NCBI GenBank assembly: GCA_024639035.1 | Contig: JAHEJE010000151.1 | Span: 1 to 7,241, forward strand | DNA length: 7,241 nt | Direction: 5' to 3' | From: Alphaproteobacteria bacterium | Lineage (GTDB): Bacteria; Pseudomonadota; Alphaproteobacteria; Rhizobiales; Aestuariivirgaceae | Part shown: positions 1 to 6,064 of the stretch, in pieces | Layout: each line of letters opens with the position of its first letter | Numbering within the stretch: the stretch's first letter is position 1 | Notes under the pieces: generated by a model | Told to the model about the DNA's origin: nothing | Database searches by the model: none | The model's input: the letters and a program-made list of their open reading frames with translations, nothing else | Translations under genes and position numbers: made by a program

Positions 1-1
1 A

Positions 2-406
2 CTGATTGAGCTGCAAAGGGCCGGCATCAAGATTGCCCTCGACGATTTTGGAACCGGCTATTCCAGCTTGAGCTATCTCTGGCAGTTTCCGTTCGACCGG
101 ATCAAGATAGACCGCTCATTCGTCGCCGGCATGGGCACCAACGACCAGGCCGCCGGTATCCTGACGACAATCGTTGAGCTGGCCCGCACCATGAAGCTGC
201 CGATCACCGCCGAAGGCATCGAGACCGATGAACAGCTCGAATATCTCACTAGCCTCGGCTGCGACACCGGCCAGGGTTACCTGCTAGGCAGGCCGCAACC
301 GGCAAGCGAATTGGCAGCAAGCGTACTCGACGACTTCCGCAGCCGAACCGGGCAGACCGACGACGATGCGCCGGACATCTCAAGGTCGGCCGCAGCCGTT
401 TGTTAG
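2..406 (+). CDS. EAL-domain c-di-GMP phosphodiesterase, C-terminal part (5' end outside window)
   Basis: This is the last 134 residues of a protein whose reading frame is open from the left edge. It matches the C-terminal half of an EAL domain, which hydrolyses the second messenger cyclic di-GMP to pGpG. Visible motifs, in order, are DDFGTGYSS (the paired aspartates bind metal), KIDRSFV (catalytic lysine), AEGIET (metal-binding glutamate) and GQGYLLGRP near the end of the barrel. All the active-site residues that can be seen are kept, which suggests a working enzyme rather than a degenerate one. The EAL signature itself and any GGDEF, PAS or membrane sensor part lie upstream and cannot be judged. 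About 30 low-complexity residues rich in Asp, Ser and Ala follow the domain. The gene ends 7 bases from the stop codon of the oppositely oriented sulfatase-fold gene. The family call is firm; the full architecture is unknown. Confidence 0.93.
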   Translation: MIELQRAGIKIALDDFGTGYSSLSYLWQFPFDRIKIDRSFVAGMGTNDQAAGILTTIVELARTMKLPITAEGIETDEQLEYLTSLGCDTGQGYLLGRPQPASELAASVLDDFRSRTGQTDDDAPDISRSAAAVC

Positions 407-413
407 AGTTCTG

Positions 414-2249
414 CTATTGCCGATAGCTTGGCCGCAGGGCATCCGCCGCGCTGATGCTCACCGCTGCACCCGATGCCGCCAACCGCCGCGTTTCCTGTTC
501 CAGGTAGTCCTGCGAAAGGTCGATCGGGGAACGGCGCACTTCGGCCCGGAACAACCCGAAGATATCGCCAGTGGTGAATTCGGCATCTGTCGATGCAATC
601 TGCCCAAACACTGACTGCCCGTGCATTTCGGCAATTTCATCGTGCGTGTAGCCCATCATATCCAGTACGCTCGGCACAAGCTGGAAATGGCTGGTGCGGT
701 TGAACGACCGCCTTGCCGCATCGCGCAGCCGGTCAAGGGTCTTGCCGTCGTCAGTCATCGCCATCATCGGAACCAGGCCCTCGCGCGGGTCCGCATCTTC
801 GATGGAACAGTGCGTCAGGCGGTCCGGATCGAAGTTCTGCCCATGATCGGAGGTGTACAACACCAGGGTTTCGCGCAAATCCACCGCGTCGAGAAAGTCT
901 GACAGGACGCCATCGACATTCCAGCGAATGTTGTTGATGTATGACCGGATGAGCGCGGTTTTCGATGTTGGCGATTGATCTGCACCATCCTGTGCCAGCA
1001 TCGACCGGCTTTCACGATACCCGTGCTGGTACGGAAAATGGGCGCCGTTCTTGTTGGCATAGACGAACACCGGATCAGCGCCGGCAAGTTCCTGTTGCAC
1101 CACCGCCATCAGCCGTTGGTCGAGATCGGGAGTTGCGACATCGTCGAAGGTGACGAACCGGTCGATATGCGCCGTCTCCTTGACGGTCATGAAGTTCTGC
1201 AGACGCGAAGCGTTCTTGTTCACACCTGCCTGGGCATCGATAAACACGGTTCGAAACCCGGCCGCCTTGGCATACTGCCAGATCGATGGGTTGGTCTTGA
1301 CCGACTGTGCGATGTTGTCGCGCGATGCACCGAACCTGATGAGAGCGTTGGAATAGTGGCTGCAATTGCCGCCCGAGGCCGCCGCACCGAAATCCACAAT
1401 TCGCTGTTTACGTGCTGCAAGCTTGGGCGTGAAGATATTGCCCGGTGTCAGGCTGACATAATCGCCACGCACACTTTCATCGATGAGCATGACGATATTG
1501 CGCACGGCAGGCTCGGACGCCGGCCTGGCCGGTACGCGGCGCTCGCCAGCCCCTGGCTGCAGGGCCGACTTGGCAAGGGTCACGCCGCCGACCGCCAGCG
1601 GCGCGAAATGTTGCGGCAGGCCCTGGGCACCGCTGCCTTCCTTGTGCAGGACGATCCCGCCAATCAGCAAAACCGGGACGACGGGCAGCCAGGCCAACTT
1701 GGCGCCATGGCGCGCCCAGACCCTGAAACCGGGCGTCGGGAACAGGGCGATACCAGCACAGCTGACCAGGAACACCACGGCAAACCAGCCCACTGCGGAC
1801 CCATAGTGACTGGCCGCCCGCCCAGCTTCATGGCTGGCCTGCCACAGCGACAGAACATCGAACGGCCCCAGTTCAGAACTGCTGACCAGGTAGTAGGCTT
1901 GCGATGCCGCGACTGACACAGACAATGCGATTGCCCAGAACCATCGCACCAGCCGCCCTGGCTGGATTGCAGCAATCAGCAGACAGAACCAGCAAATGGC
2001 GCAAACGCCCAGATAGCCGATCAGCGTGCCAAATCTTTGCTGCTCGATGAGCAACACGATCCGGTCGAAGAAACCAATGGTCGTCACCGCCATGAAACAG
2101 GTCAGCATCAGCGTGGCGAACGCAAACAGCCCCACCCGCATTTTCCGCTTGGCGCCATAAACGGCACTACGATCCTCGTGCGATAAAGTCGACAACGGCC
2201 AGCTCCTCCTGACCCGCCCGATGCGGGCAGGCGTCTCGGTTTGAAACAT
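414..2249 (-). CDS. Inner-membrane sulfatase/alkaline-phosphatase-fold protein, EptA/LtaS-like transferase or hydrolase
   Basis: The 611-residue protein has about five hydrophobic helices in its first 200 residues (near 40-60, 76-96, 101-122, 154-172 and 186-201). A linker rich in Pro, Ala and Arg (near 230-250) leads to a soluble domain expected in the periplasm. That domain carries alkaline-phosphatase-superfamily landmarks: NIVMLIDESVRGDY near 251 (metal-binding acid), GGNCSHYSNALIRFG near 293 (probable nucleophile position, here Ser rather than the Thr of EptA), NGAHFPY near 401 and TSDHGQNF near 466 (metal-binding Asp-His). Phosphoethanolamine and phosphoglycerol transferases share this plan, so modification of lipid A, a glycan or another envelope polymer is likely, but the substrate cannot be read from the sequence. 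I chose the ATG at 2249 because a GGAAAGG purine stretch sits four bases upstream. A TTG at 2267 would add six residues with a worse-placed ribosome site. It lies 145 bases downstream of purA on the same strand. Confidence 0.85.
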   Translation of the reverse strand: MFQTETPARIGRVRRSWPLSTLSHEDRSAVYGAKRKMRVGLFAFATLMLTCFMAVTTIGFFDRIVLLIEQQRFGTLIGYLGVCAICWFCLLIAAIQPGRLVRWFWAIALSVSVAASQAYYLVSSSELGPFDVLSLWQASHEAGRAASHYGSAVGWFAVVFLVSCAGIALFPTPGFRVWARHGAKLAWLPVVPVLLIGGIVLHKEGSGAQGLPQHFAPLAVGGVTLAKSALQPGAGERRVPARPASEPAVRNIVMLIDESVRGDYVSLTPGNIFTPKLAARKQRIVDFGAAASGGNCSHYSNALIRFGASRDNIAQSVKTNPSIWQYAKAAGFRTVFIDAQAGVNKNASRLQNFMTVKETAHIDRFVTFDDVATPDLDQRLMAVVQQELAGADPVFVYANKNGAHFPYQHGYRESRSMLAQDGADQSPTSKTALIRSYINNIRWNVDGVLSDFLDAVDLRETLVLYTSDHGQNFDPDRLTHCSIEDADPREGLVPMMAMTDDGKTLDRLRDAARRSFNRTSHFQLVPSVLDMMGYTHDEIAEMHGQSVFGQIASTDAEFTTGDIFGLFRAEVRRSPIDLSQDYLEQETRRLAASGAAVSISAADALRPSYRQ

Positions 2250-2327
2250 CGAGCCTTTCCGCCGCAATTTCCGTGCCGCCCGGACAACGACCTACCGCAG
2301 CCCACCGGCTGAAATGCCGGCAGGTGT

Positions 2328-2350
2328 ATCATAATGATATCATTAGTTAT
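2328..2350 (-). promoter_or_regulatory. AT-rich 14-bp palindrome and possible -10 element upstream of the sulfatase-fold gene
   Basis: The gap between purA and the sulfatase-fold gene (2250-2394) contains a short AT-rich island in otherwise GC-rich DNA. Positions 2332-2345 are a perfect palindrome, TAATGATATCATTA. On the minus strand a TATGAT hexamer (2328-2333, five of six matches to a sigma-70 -10) overlaps its end, so a bound protein would block this promoter. No good -35 hexamer is visible at the expected distance. The half-site ATAATGAT resembles half of a classical Fur box, but the central base is missing, so assignment to a Fur-family protein is only a guess. The rest of the gap holds short GC-rich inverted repeats without a T tract, and I see no convincing terminator for purA. 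Confidence 0.4.
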
Positions 2351-2394
2351 TTTTGGTTAGGCGCGAGGCCCACCACGGTCTGCGCGACCCGAGC

Positions 2395-3687
2395 CTAATC
2401 CTCGAACGGATCGCGCATCAGTACGGTGTCGTCGCGTTCCGGCGAGGTCGACAGCAGCGCCACCGGGCAATCGATCAGTTCCTCGATGTGGCGGACATAC
2501 TTCACTGCCTGCGCCGGAAGCTCGTTCCAGGTTCGCGCGCCAGCGGTCGAGCCCTGCCAGCCCTCGAATCGCTCAAACACAGGGGTGACCCGCGCCTGCG
2601 CGTTCTGTCCGGCCGGCAGCCGCGCAATGCGCTCGCCGTCGAGTTCATAGCCGATGCACACCTTGATCTCCTCGAACCCGTCGAGGACATCGAGCTTGGT
2701 CAGCGCGATACCGGTGATGCCGGCGGTCTTGATCGCCTGGCGCACCATCACCGCGTCGAACCAGCCGCAACGGCGCTTGCGGCCGGTCACGGTGCCGAAT
2801 TCATGGCCGCGTTCGCCGATCTTTTCGCCGATCTCGTCATGAAGTTCGCTCGGGAACGGCCCCGCGCCGACGCGCGTGGTATAGGCCTTGGCGATACCGA
2901 GAATGTAACTCAGTGCCGAAGGGCCGACGCCGGAGCCATTTGCCGCCTGGCCGGCAACGGTGTTCGATGAGGTAACGAACGGATAGGTGCCGTGATCGAT
3001 GTCGAGCATGATACCCTGGGCGCCTTCGAACAGAATACGCTTGCCGGCCTTGCGCTCATGATCGAGCAGGTCCCAGACGGTGTCCATGTAGGGCAACAGT
3101 TTCGGGGCCACATCGGCGAGCTGGGCGCGCAGGTCCTGGGCCGAGACCTCTTCGACCCCCAGGCCGCGCCTGAGCGCATTGTGATGGGTCAGCAGCCGTT
3201 CGATCTTGGCGCCAAGGGTATCGAGATTCTTCAGATCATAGACCCGGATCGCCCGGCGCCCGACCTTGTCTTCGTAGGCCGGCCCGATGCCGCGCCCGGT
3301 GGTACCGATCTTGCCGGCCCCGGCGGCGGCCTCGCGGATGCCGTCCAATTCGCGGTGCAACGGCAGGATCAGCGTGGCGTTTTCAGCAATGCGCAGGTTG
3401 TCGCGGGAAATCTCGACGCCCTGGCCTGAAAGCTTTTCGATCTCGCCGGACAGCGCCCAGGGATCGATGACCACACCATTGCCGATGACCGACAGCTTGC
3501 CCGGCCGCACGATGCCGGACGGCAGCAGCGACAGCTTGTAGACCTCGCCATTGATGACCAGCGTATGCCCGGCGTTGTGCCCGCCTTGGAACCGCACCAC
3601 CACGTCGGCGCGCTCCGACAGCCAGTCTACGATCTTGCCCTTGCCTTCATCGCCCCATTGGGCGCCGACCACCACGACATTTGCCAT
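2395..3687 (-). CDS. purA: Adenylosuccinate synthetase PurA
   Basis: PurA catalyses the GTP-dependent joining of IMP and aspartate to give adenylosuccinate, the first committed step from IMP to AMP, in the cytoplasm. The protein is 430 residues, the usual bacterial length. The N-terminal signature QWGDEGKGKIVD (residues 10-21) holds the catalytic Asp13 and phosphate-loop residues, and GGHNAGHT (35-42) holds the catalytic His41. The IMP-binding segment GTTGRGIGPAYEDK, the stretch QGIMLDIDHGTYPFVTSSNT, and TGRKRRCGWFDAV further on are all intact. The ATG at 3687 is supported by an AGGGGAT ribosome-binding sequence about 8 bases upstream. The gene lies downstream of ilvE on the same strand, separated by 104 bases with an intrinsic-terminator hairpin, and no obvious separate promoter fits between the hairpin and the start codon. 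Nothing in the coding sequence is unusual. Confidence 0.98.
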   Translation of the reverse strand: MANVVVVGAQWGDEGKGKIVDWLSERADVVVRFQGGHNAGHTLVINGEVYKLSLLPSGIVRPGKLSVIGNGVVIDPWALSGEIEKLSGQGVEISRDNLRIAENATLILPLHRELDGIREAAAGAGKIGTTGRGIGPAYEDKVGRRAIRVYDLKNLDTLGAKIERLLTHHNALRRGLGVEEVSAQDLRAQLADVAPKLLPYMDTVWDLLDHERKAGKRILFEGAQGIMLDIDHGTYPFVTSSNTVAGQAANGSGVGPSALSYILGIAKAYTTRVGAGPFPSELHDEIGEKIGERGHEFGTVTGRKRRCGWFDAVMVRQAIKTAGITGIALTKLDVLDGFEEIKVCIGYELDGERIARLPAGQNAQARVTPVFERFEGWQGSTAGARTWNELPAQAVKYVRHIEELIDCPVALLSTSPERDDTVLMRDPFED

Positions 3688-3710
3688 CTCGAATATCCCC
3701 TAACCCAGGC

Positions 3711-3742
3711 AAACAAAACGGCCCCGCTTTCGTGGGACCGTT
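3711..3742 (-). terminator. Rho-independent terminator between ilvE and purA
   Basis: Read on the minus strand, positions 3742-3717 form a hairpin with two 5-bp stem segments (AACGG/CCGTT and CCCAC/GCGGG, the latter with one G-T pair), separated by one A-C mismatch and closed by a GAAA tetraloop. The stem runs directly into TTTTGTTTG (to about 3711). This is a standard intrinsic terminator, placed about 50 bases after the ilvE stop codon. Its T tract ends only some 23 bases before the purA start codon, so it may also act as an attenuator in the purA leader. Confidence 0.75.
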
Positions 3743-3791
3743 GCAAGTTGTTACACGAATCGGGCGCAAAACCCAAGCGCTACCTCGACAG

Positions 3792-4673
3792 TCAGGCCGC
3801 GGCATCCTTGCGCTGAACCGCCTCATTGTAGTCGTTCATCAGCGCCTTGGTGATGTCGCCGACCACGAAGTTATACGGTCCGATTTCCGAGACCGGCGTC
3901 ACCTCGGCGGCCGTGCCGACGATGAAGCATTGCTCGAAACCGGCCATTTCATCGGGCATGATCGCCCGCTCGTTGATCTTGATCTGGCGTGTCTTGGCCA
4001 GGTCGATCACCGTGCGCCGGGTGATCCCGTTGAGGAAGCAATCCGGCGTCGGCGTGTGCAGCTCTCCGTCCTGGACGAAGAACACGTTGGCGCCGGTCGC
4101 CTCGGCCACCCGGCCACGCCAGTCGAGCATCATCGCATCGGCGTAGCCCTTCTTCTCCGCGGCATGCTTGGACAGGGTGCAGATCATGTACAGCCCGGCC
4201 GCCTTGGCATGGCACGGCGCGGTCTGCGGGTCCGGGCGCCGCCAGTTGGAAATGTCCAGCCGAATGCCCTTCAGGCGTTGCTCGGGGTCGAAATAGGTCG
4301 GCCATTCCCAAGCGGCGATAGCGACGTTGATGGTGGTGTGCTGGGCAGACACGGCCATCATTTCCGACCCGCGCCACGCGACCGGTCGCAGATAGGCATC
4401 GCTGAAGCCCTGTTCGACAAGGCACTGCCTGCAGGCCGCATCGATCTCCTCTACCGAATAGGGAATCTCCATATCCATCAATTCGGCTGAATTGAACAGG
4501 CGCTCGGTGTGCTCGCGCAGCTTGAAGATCTCGCCGCCATAAGCCCTTTCGCCTTCAAACACGCCCGAGGCATAATGCAGCCCATGCGACAGCACATGCA
4601 GCTTGGCATCGGCCCAGGGCACGAATGAACCATTGTACCAGATTACACCTTCACGCTGATCGAATGGTAGCAT
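3792..4673 (-). CDS. ilvE: Branched-chain amino acid aminotransferase IlvE
   Basis: IlvE is the pyridoxal-phosphate enzyme that moves the amino group of glutamate to the 2-oxo acids of leucine, isoleucine and valine, the last step of their synthesis, and also runs in reverse. The 293-residue length fits fold-type IV aminotransferases. Visible features are WYNGSFVPW at the N terminus, HGLHYASGVFEGERAY (residues 30-45), YLRPVAWRG, CHAKAAGLYM with the probable PLP lysine at 157, the cofactor-binding EATGANVFFV (191-200) and FLNGITRRTV (213-222). The order of these motifs and the RPVAWRG segment favour IlvE over D-amino-acid transaminase or aminodeoxychorismate lyase. The ATG at 4673 is the first start after an in-frame stop; a GAAGGAG ribosome site lies about 12 bases upstream, slightly far. 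The gene is divergent from a MarR-type regulator across 117 bases and is followed by an intrinsic terminator. Confidence 0.96.
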   Translation of the reverse strand: MLPFDQREGVIWYNGSFVPWADAKLHVLSHGLHYASGVFEGERAYGGEIFKLREHTERLFNSAELMDMEIPYSVEEIDAACRQCLVEQGFSDAYLRPVAWRGSEMMAVSAQHTTINVAIAAWEWPTYFDPEQRLKGIRLDISNWRRPDPQTAPCHAKAAGLYMICTLSKHAAEKKGYADAMMLDWRGRVAEATGANVFFVQDGELHTPTPDCFLNGITRRTVIDLAKTRQIKINERAIMPDEMAGFEQCFIVGTAAEVTPVSEIGPYNFVVGDITKALMNDYNEAVQRKDAAA

Positions 4674-4755
4674 TGGCCTTAGGGTCTCCTTCGCCCATAT
4701 TCATGGCCCCGTTGGCATTGCGCACAAATTGGGCCGACAACACGACAAACAAAGC

Positions 4756-4784
4756 TTGATTTCGTAACAACACCGGTAAATTAT
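4756..4784 (+). promoter_or_regulatory. Candidate marR promoter giving a very short or absent leader
   Basis: TTGATT (4756-4761) and AATTAT (4779-4784) are separated by 17 bases; TAAATT at 4777 is an alternative -10. Both -10 hexamers match only four of six positions. Transcription from either would begin at or within a few bases of the ATG at 4791, which fits the lack of any visible Shine-Dalgarno sequence there. This is an inference from weak motifs. Confidence 0.3.
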
Positions 4785-4789
4785 GTCAA
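4761..4789 (-). promoter_or_regulatory. Candidate ilvE promoter
   Basis: On the minus strand a perfect TTGACA (4784-4789) is followed after 17 bases by TACGAA (4761-4766), preceded by TG at the extended -10 position. The -10 match is weak (three of six), but the spacing is ideal. Transcription would start near 4754 and leave an ilvE leader of about 80 bases. The -35 hexamer lies inside the inverted repeat that covers the marR start, so the two divergent genes may share control. Confidence 0.4.
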
Positions 4790-4803
4790 TATGACTGACA
4801 TAA
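4781..4803. promoter_or_regulatory. Perfect inverted repeat over the marR start codon, probable MarR-family operator
   Basis: TTATGTCA (4781-4788) and TGACATAA (4796-4803) are exact reverse complements separated by 7 bases, and the ATG at 4791-4793 lies in the spacer. A second, smaller symmetric unit, GTCA-ATA-TGAC (4785-4795), sits inside it. MarR-family proteins commonly bind palindromes of about this size near their own promoters, and the site also covers the TTGACA of the candidate ilvE promoter. Autoregulation, with joint control of ilvE, is the simplest reading. Binding by the neighbouring OmpR-type regulator is less likely because those proteins prefer direct repeats. Confidence 0.55.
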
Positions 4804-5330
4804 ATCTCGCCCCCAAGCCGGATACATCCAGCGCACGTGCAAGAGAGCACGATGGCTCGGCCGACATCGTGACGCTGATCGAGTTGATGTTCTTTGCCTA
4901 CCGGGACTTCGTGTCCGACCCCGATGAAATCCTCAAAGGCTACGGTTTCGGTCGCGCCCACCACCGGGTGATCCATTTCGTCGGCCGCAATCCGGGCATG
5001 CGGGTGGCCGAATTGCTCGACATCCTGCGCATCACCAAGCAGAGCCTGGCCCGGGTGCTGCGCGAGTTGATCGCAAAGGGCTTCATCGCCCAGCGGGAAG
5101 GTGCCCGCGACCGGCGCCAGCGGCTGCTGTTTCTCACCGCCGATGGCAAACAGTTGCACCAGCGGCTGATCGCACCGCAGATCGCCCGCATCGGCAATGC
5201 CCTGGCCAGCGCCAACCCTGAGGCGCAAAGACAGTACCACGACATCCTGTTCCAGATGATTGACGAGGATGACCGCGAGCACGTGCTCGGCCTGATCCAC
5301 GACAACCGGCCCCTGCCGGCCCGCAGGTAG
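4791..5330 (+). CDS. MarR-family transcriptional regulator (PetP-like)
   Basis: This 179-residue protein has a MarR winged helix-turn-helix. A low-complexity N-terminal tail (1-24) precedes the first helix. Residues 52-80 form the helical entry (YGFGRAHHRVIHFVGRNPGM, then VAELLDILR), ITKQSLARVLRELIAKG (81-97) is the recognition-helix region, and REGARDRRQRLLFLT (102-116) is the wing with its typical Asp-Arg pair. The C-terminal helices would form the dimer interface. Such proteins are usually small-molecule or redox-responsive repressors, but the ligand cannot be predicted. It lies 12 bases before an OmpR-type response regulator, as petP does before petR in Rhodobacter capsulatus, where PetR was reported as needed for cytochrome bc1 expression; orthology is inferred from order and general resemblance. 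No Shine-Dalgarno sequence is visible upstream of the ATG at 4791, and an inverted repeat spans the start. Confidence 0.9.
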   Translation: MTDINLAPKPDTSSARAREHDGSADIVTLIELMFFAYRDFVSDPDEILKGYGFGRAHHRVIHFVGRNPGMRVAELLDILRITKQSLARVLRELIAKGFIAQREGARDRRQRLLFLTADGKQLHQRLIAPQIARIGNALASANPEAQRQYHDILFQMIDEDDREHVLGLIHDNRPLPARR

Positions 5331-5342
5331 CCGGAATCTGCC

Positions 5343-6020
5343 ATGGACGGTCAAGCGCATATCCTGATCATCGACGACGATACCCGGATACGCGAGTTGT
5401 TGCAGTCCTACCTGACCCAGAGCGGCTTTCGGGTCAGCGCCGCAGGCAATGCCGCAACGGCGCGAAAGCTGATGCAGGGCATGGTCTTCGATCTGCTCAT
5501 ATTGGACATCATGATGCCCGGCGAAACCGGCCTGGAGCTGACCAGATCGTTGCGCGACAGCCACAACGGCGTGCCGATCCTGATGCTGTCGGCCCTTGCC
5601 GAAGCCGATGACCGCATCGCCGGGTTGGCCAGCGGCAGCGACGATTACCTTGCCAAGCCGTTCGAACCGCAAGAGCTGCTGTTGCGCATCCGCTCAATTC
5701 TGAAGCGCAATTCCCGGACCGCCACCACACGCCAGGCCCGGTTCGGCGACTGCGAATTCAATCTCCAGCGCGGCGAACTGCGCCGCGCCGGTGATGTGAT
5801 CCGCCTGACAACCCGCGAACGCGAACTTCTGCGGCTTCTGGTCCAGCGCGCCGGCCAGACCGTATCGCGCTTCGACCTTGCCATGCCGGGCTCCGAAGAC
5901 AGCCCGCGCAGCATCGACGTCCACATCAACCGCCTGCGCCGCAAGATCGAACCGGATCCCTCCGTTCCGGTCTACCTGCAGACCGTGCGCGGTGTGGGAT
6001 ACACTTTGCACCTCGACTAG
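5343..6020 (+). CDS. OmpR-family response regulator (PetR/CenR-like)
   Basis: This 225-residue, two-domain protein is a DNA-binding response regulator. The receiver domain (about 5-120) has the acidic pair Asp11-Asp12, the phosphoacceptor Asp55 in LLILDIMMPGETG, the switch Ser83 and Lys105 in LAKPFEP, so it should be phosphorylatable. The C-terminal winged helix (about 130-222) has the OmpR-type TTRERELLRLLVQRAG, the recognition helix SIDVHINRLRRKIE and the end motif TVRGVGYTL. The sequence resembles the alphaproteobacterial PetR / CenR (OtpR) group, regulators linked to respiratory gene expression or the cell envelope and in some species essential. The gene starts 12 bases after the MarR-type gene with only a weak ribosome site (CCGGA), so translational coupling is plausible. 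A histidine kinase follows after 44 bases and is its likely partner. Confidence 0.94.
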   Translation: MDGQAHILIIDDDTRIRELLQSYLTQSGFRVSAAGNAATARKLMQGMVFDLLILDIMMPGETGLELTRSLRDSHNGVPILMLSALAEADDRIAGLASGSDDYLAKPFEPQELLLRIRSILKRNSRTATTRQARFGDCEFNLQRGELRRAGDVIRLTTRERELLRLLVQRAGQTVSRFDLAMPGSEDSPRSIDVHINRLRRKIEPDPSVPVYLQTVRGVGYTLHLD

Positions 6021-6064
6021 TCTAGACTGCAGGCGACCCGGAACCCACTGACAGTGAGACGCTT

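Noticed and set aside
387..404. Small hairpin CGGC-CGCA-GCCG followed by TTTGTT at the end of the EAL gene, considered as a terminator
   Set aside because: The stem is only 4 bp and lies inside the coding sequence, and the T tract is short. This is too weak to call.
975..1916. Open frame of about 313 codons on the plus strand inside the sulfatase-fold gene
   Set aside because: It is antisense to a protein with clear membrane helices and sulfatase motifs. Its translation is rich in Arg, His and Gly with no recognisable domain, as expected for a GC-rich shadow frame.
2250..2267. TTG at 2267 as the start of the sulfatase-fold protein
   Set aside because: The ATG at 2249 has a purine-rich sequence at a workable distance, while the TTG has its purines directly adjacent. 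The six extra residues add no recognisable feature.
2351..2397. Inverted repeats between purA and the sulfatase-fold gene (GGTC/GACC and GGC/GCC pairs) considered as a purA terminator
   Set aside because: The stems are 3 to 4 bp with mismatches, and on the minus strand they are followed by A residues rather than T residues.
3681..4490. Open frame of about 269 codons on the plus strand opposite ilvE
   Set aside because: It is antisense to a full-length, motif-complete aminotransferase and has no recognisable features or ribosome site of its own.
4700..4730. Five-codon ATG-to-TGA frame in the ilvE leader (Met-Pro-Thr-Gly-Pro), considered as an attenuation leader peptide
   Set aside because: It contains no run of Leu, Ile or Val codons, no ribosome site is evident, and no terminator/antiterminator pair lies before ilvE.
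4701..5672. Open frame of about 323 codons on the minus strand across marR and the response regulator
   Set aside because: It lies opposite two well-supported genes, its translation matches no family I recognise, and it runs into the ilvE control region. It is best explained as a by-product of GC-rich codon use.
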